This document shows, in pieces, positions 21,125-21,975 of a stretch of DNA of 21,975 nt. The position numbers and the translations under genes were made by a program. Below the pieces are notes generated by a model. The model searched no databases and was not told the origin of the DNA. It saw only the letters and a program-made list of their open reading frames with translations. Each line of letters begins with the position of its first letter. Position 1 is the stretch's first letter. Where the stretch lies: the NCBI GenBank assembly GCA_964600965.1, contig CAZRLO010000045.1, positions 1 to 21,975 of the forward strand. Direction: 5' to 3'. The DNA is from UBA5972 sp964600965 (lineage in GTDB: Bacteria > Pseudomonadota > Alphaproteobacteria > Rhodobacterales > Rhodobacteraceae).

Positions 21125-21975
21125 TTACCAGCGCAGAACGACCGCACCCCAGGCCAATCCGCCGCCGATCGCCTCTGCTACCAGAAGGTCGCCGGTCTTG
21201 ATCTGGCCGGCCGCGCAGGCCACCGACATTGCCAGCGGAATCGACGCCGCCGAAGTGTTGCCGTGATCCTGTACGGTGACCACGACACGGTCCATCGGCA
21301 CGCCCATTTTCGCCGCGGTCGACCTGATTATTCTGAGGTTGGCCTGATGCGGCACCACCCAGTCGACATCGGTGCCCGTCAGGCCGGCCTTGGCCAGCGC
21401 GGCCTCGGCGGTCTGGGCCAGTTTCTGAACCGCGTGCCGGAAAATCTCGCGGCCCTCCATCTTCAGGACGCCAGTGGTCTGGGTCGACGATACCCCGCCA
21501 TCGACGAACAGCAGGTCGTTGAAGCGACCGTCTGAATGCAGGTCGGTCGCAAGAATTCCGCGCCCGTCCGCTCGCCCGTCGCTTGGCGCCGCTTCCAGCA
21601 CCAGCGCACCGGCGCCATCGCCGAACAGCACACAGGTCGATCGATCCTGCCAGTCAAGGATGCGCGAAAACGTCTCGGCCCCGATCACCATGACGCGGCT
21701 GGCCTGCCCGGACACGATCAGCGCGTTGGCGTTGGCCAGCGCAAAGACAAACCCGGCGCACACCGCCTGAACGTCAACGGCGAAACCACCCGTCATGCCC
21801 AGGGCCGCCTGAACCTTGGTCGCGGTGGACGGAAAGGTCTGGTCCGGGGTCGAGGTCGCCACGACAATGGCGTCGATCTGGTCCGCCGCCACGTCCGCAT
21901 TTGCCAATGCCATTTCAGCCGCGCGGATCGCCAGATCCGAGGTCAGTTGCCCCTCGGCGGCGAAATGGCGGCGTT
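21125..21975 (-). CDS. fabH: 3-oxoacyl-[ACP] synthase III (partial, N-terminus outside window)
   Basis: About 282 C-terminal residues are visible; the frame is open through the right edge. KAS III condenses acetyl-CoA with malonyl-ACP to start fatty acid synthesis. The catalytic Cys is in VQAVCAGF (codon 21760-21758), the His in VPHQANLRI and the Asn in DHGNTSAASIP, so the triad is complete. STPDQTFPSTA and FGDGAGALVLEA are further family blocks. The visible upstream part (RRHFAAEGQLTSDLAIRAAE) belongs to the same protein, so the in-frame ATG at 21913 is internal and not the start. The stop lies 100 bp before ihfA. In this group plsX usually precedes fabH, outside this window. Confidence 0.95.
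   Translation of the reverse strand, partial: RRHFAAEGQLTSDLAIRAAEMALANADVAADQIDAIVVATSTPDQTFPSTATKVQAALGMTGGFAVDVQAVCAGFVFALANANALIVSGQASRVMVIGAETFSRILDWQDRSTCVLFGDGAGALVLEAAPSDGRADGRGILATDLHSDGRFNDLLFVDGGVSSTQTTGVLKMEGREIFRHAVQKLAQTAEAALAKAGLTGTDVDWVVPHQANLRIIRSTAAKMGVPMDRVVVTVQDHGNTSAASIPLAMSVACAAGQIKTGDLLVAEAIGGGLAWGAVVLRW

Noticed and set aside
21125..21913. FabH starting at the ATG at 21913
   Set aside because: Twenty in-frame residues upstream (RRHFAAEGQLTSDLAIRAAE) clearly belong to FabH, so this Met is internal and the gene is cut by the window edge.

Overview
The window looks like chromosomal DNA of a GC-rich alphaproteobacterium, most likely a Rhodobacterales (Roseobacter/Paracoccus-type) species. 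This rests on recognised gene families and on gene neighbourhoods that I recall as typical of that order: dgt-argS-SPOR protein-nagZ-scpA-scpB, fabH-ihfA-merR-tRNA-Pro, and the erpA gene divergent from dgt. No database search was possible. No phage, transposon, integrase, CRISPR or rRNA was seen.

Layout. 1-190 (-): start of an MBL-fold hydrolase cut by the left edge. 412-945 (+): a short TraR/DksA-type zinc-finger protein and a small protein of unknown function, closed by a bidirectional terminator-like hairpin. 965-7865: a divergent acyl-CoA catabolic cluster. To the left run an ACAD10/11-type acyl-CoA dehydrogenase and a translationally coupled MDR enoyl reductase-like protein. To the right run a MaoC-type hydratase, an aminoglycoside-phosphotransferase-fold kinase, a bifunctional enoyl-CoA hydratase/3-hydroxyacyl-CoA dehydrogenase, and an atypical crotonase. 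7866-8409: a gene-free, highly structured stretch with a 16-bp tandem repeat array and several hairpins. 8410-10190 (+): a PHP-domain metallohydrolase and D-3-hydroxybutyrate dehydrogenase (bdhA). 10239-11952 (-): exonuclease III, a class I cytochrome c and ErpA. 12035-18499 (+): dGTPase-like protein, argS, SPOR protein, nagZ, scpA, scpB. 18500-18831: no gene found. 18832-21975 (-): two-domain dCTP deaminase, tRNA-Pro(GGG), a MerR regulator, ihfA and the 3' part of fabH.

The most interesting system is the acyl-CoA cluster. The kinase and the dehydrogenase are the two halves of vertebrate ACAD11, here as separate divergent genes. By analogy with ACAD10/ACAD11 and with LvaA/LvaC of the Pseudomonas putida levulinate pathway, they would phosphorylate the 4-hydroxyl of a 4-hydroxyacyl-CoA and then remove the phosphate to give an enoyl-CoA. 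The flanking hydratase, dehydrogenase and reductase genes could then take the product through beta-oxidation. The substrate is not evident, and no acyl-CoA synthetase, thiolase, LvaB-like protein or regulator lies in the window. The nearby bdhA carries the full 3-hydroxybutyrate active site and links to ketone-body/PHB metabolism.

The second half of the window is largely conserved housekeeping: tRNA charging, peptidoglycan recycling, condensin loading, nucleotide pool control, Fe-S insertion and fatty-acid initiation.
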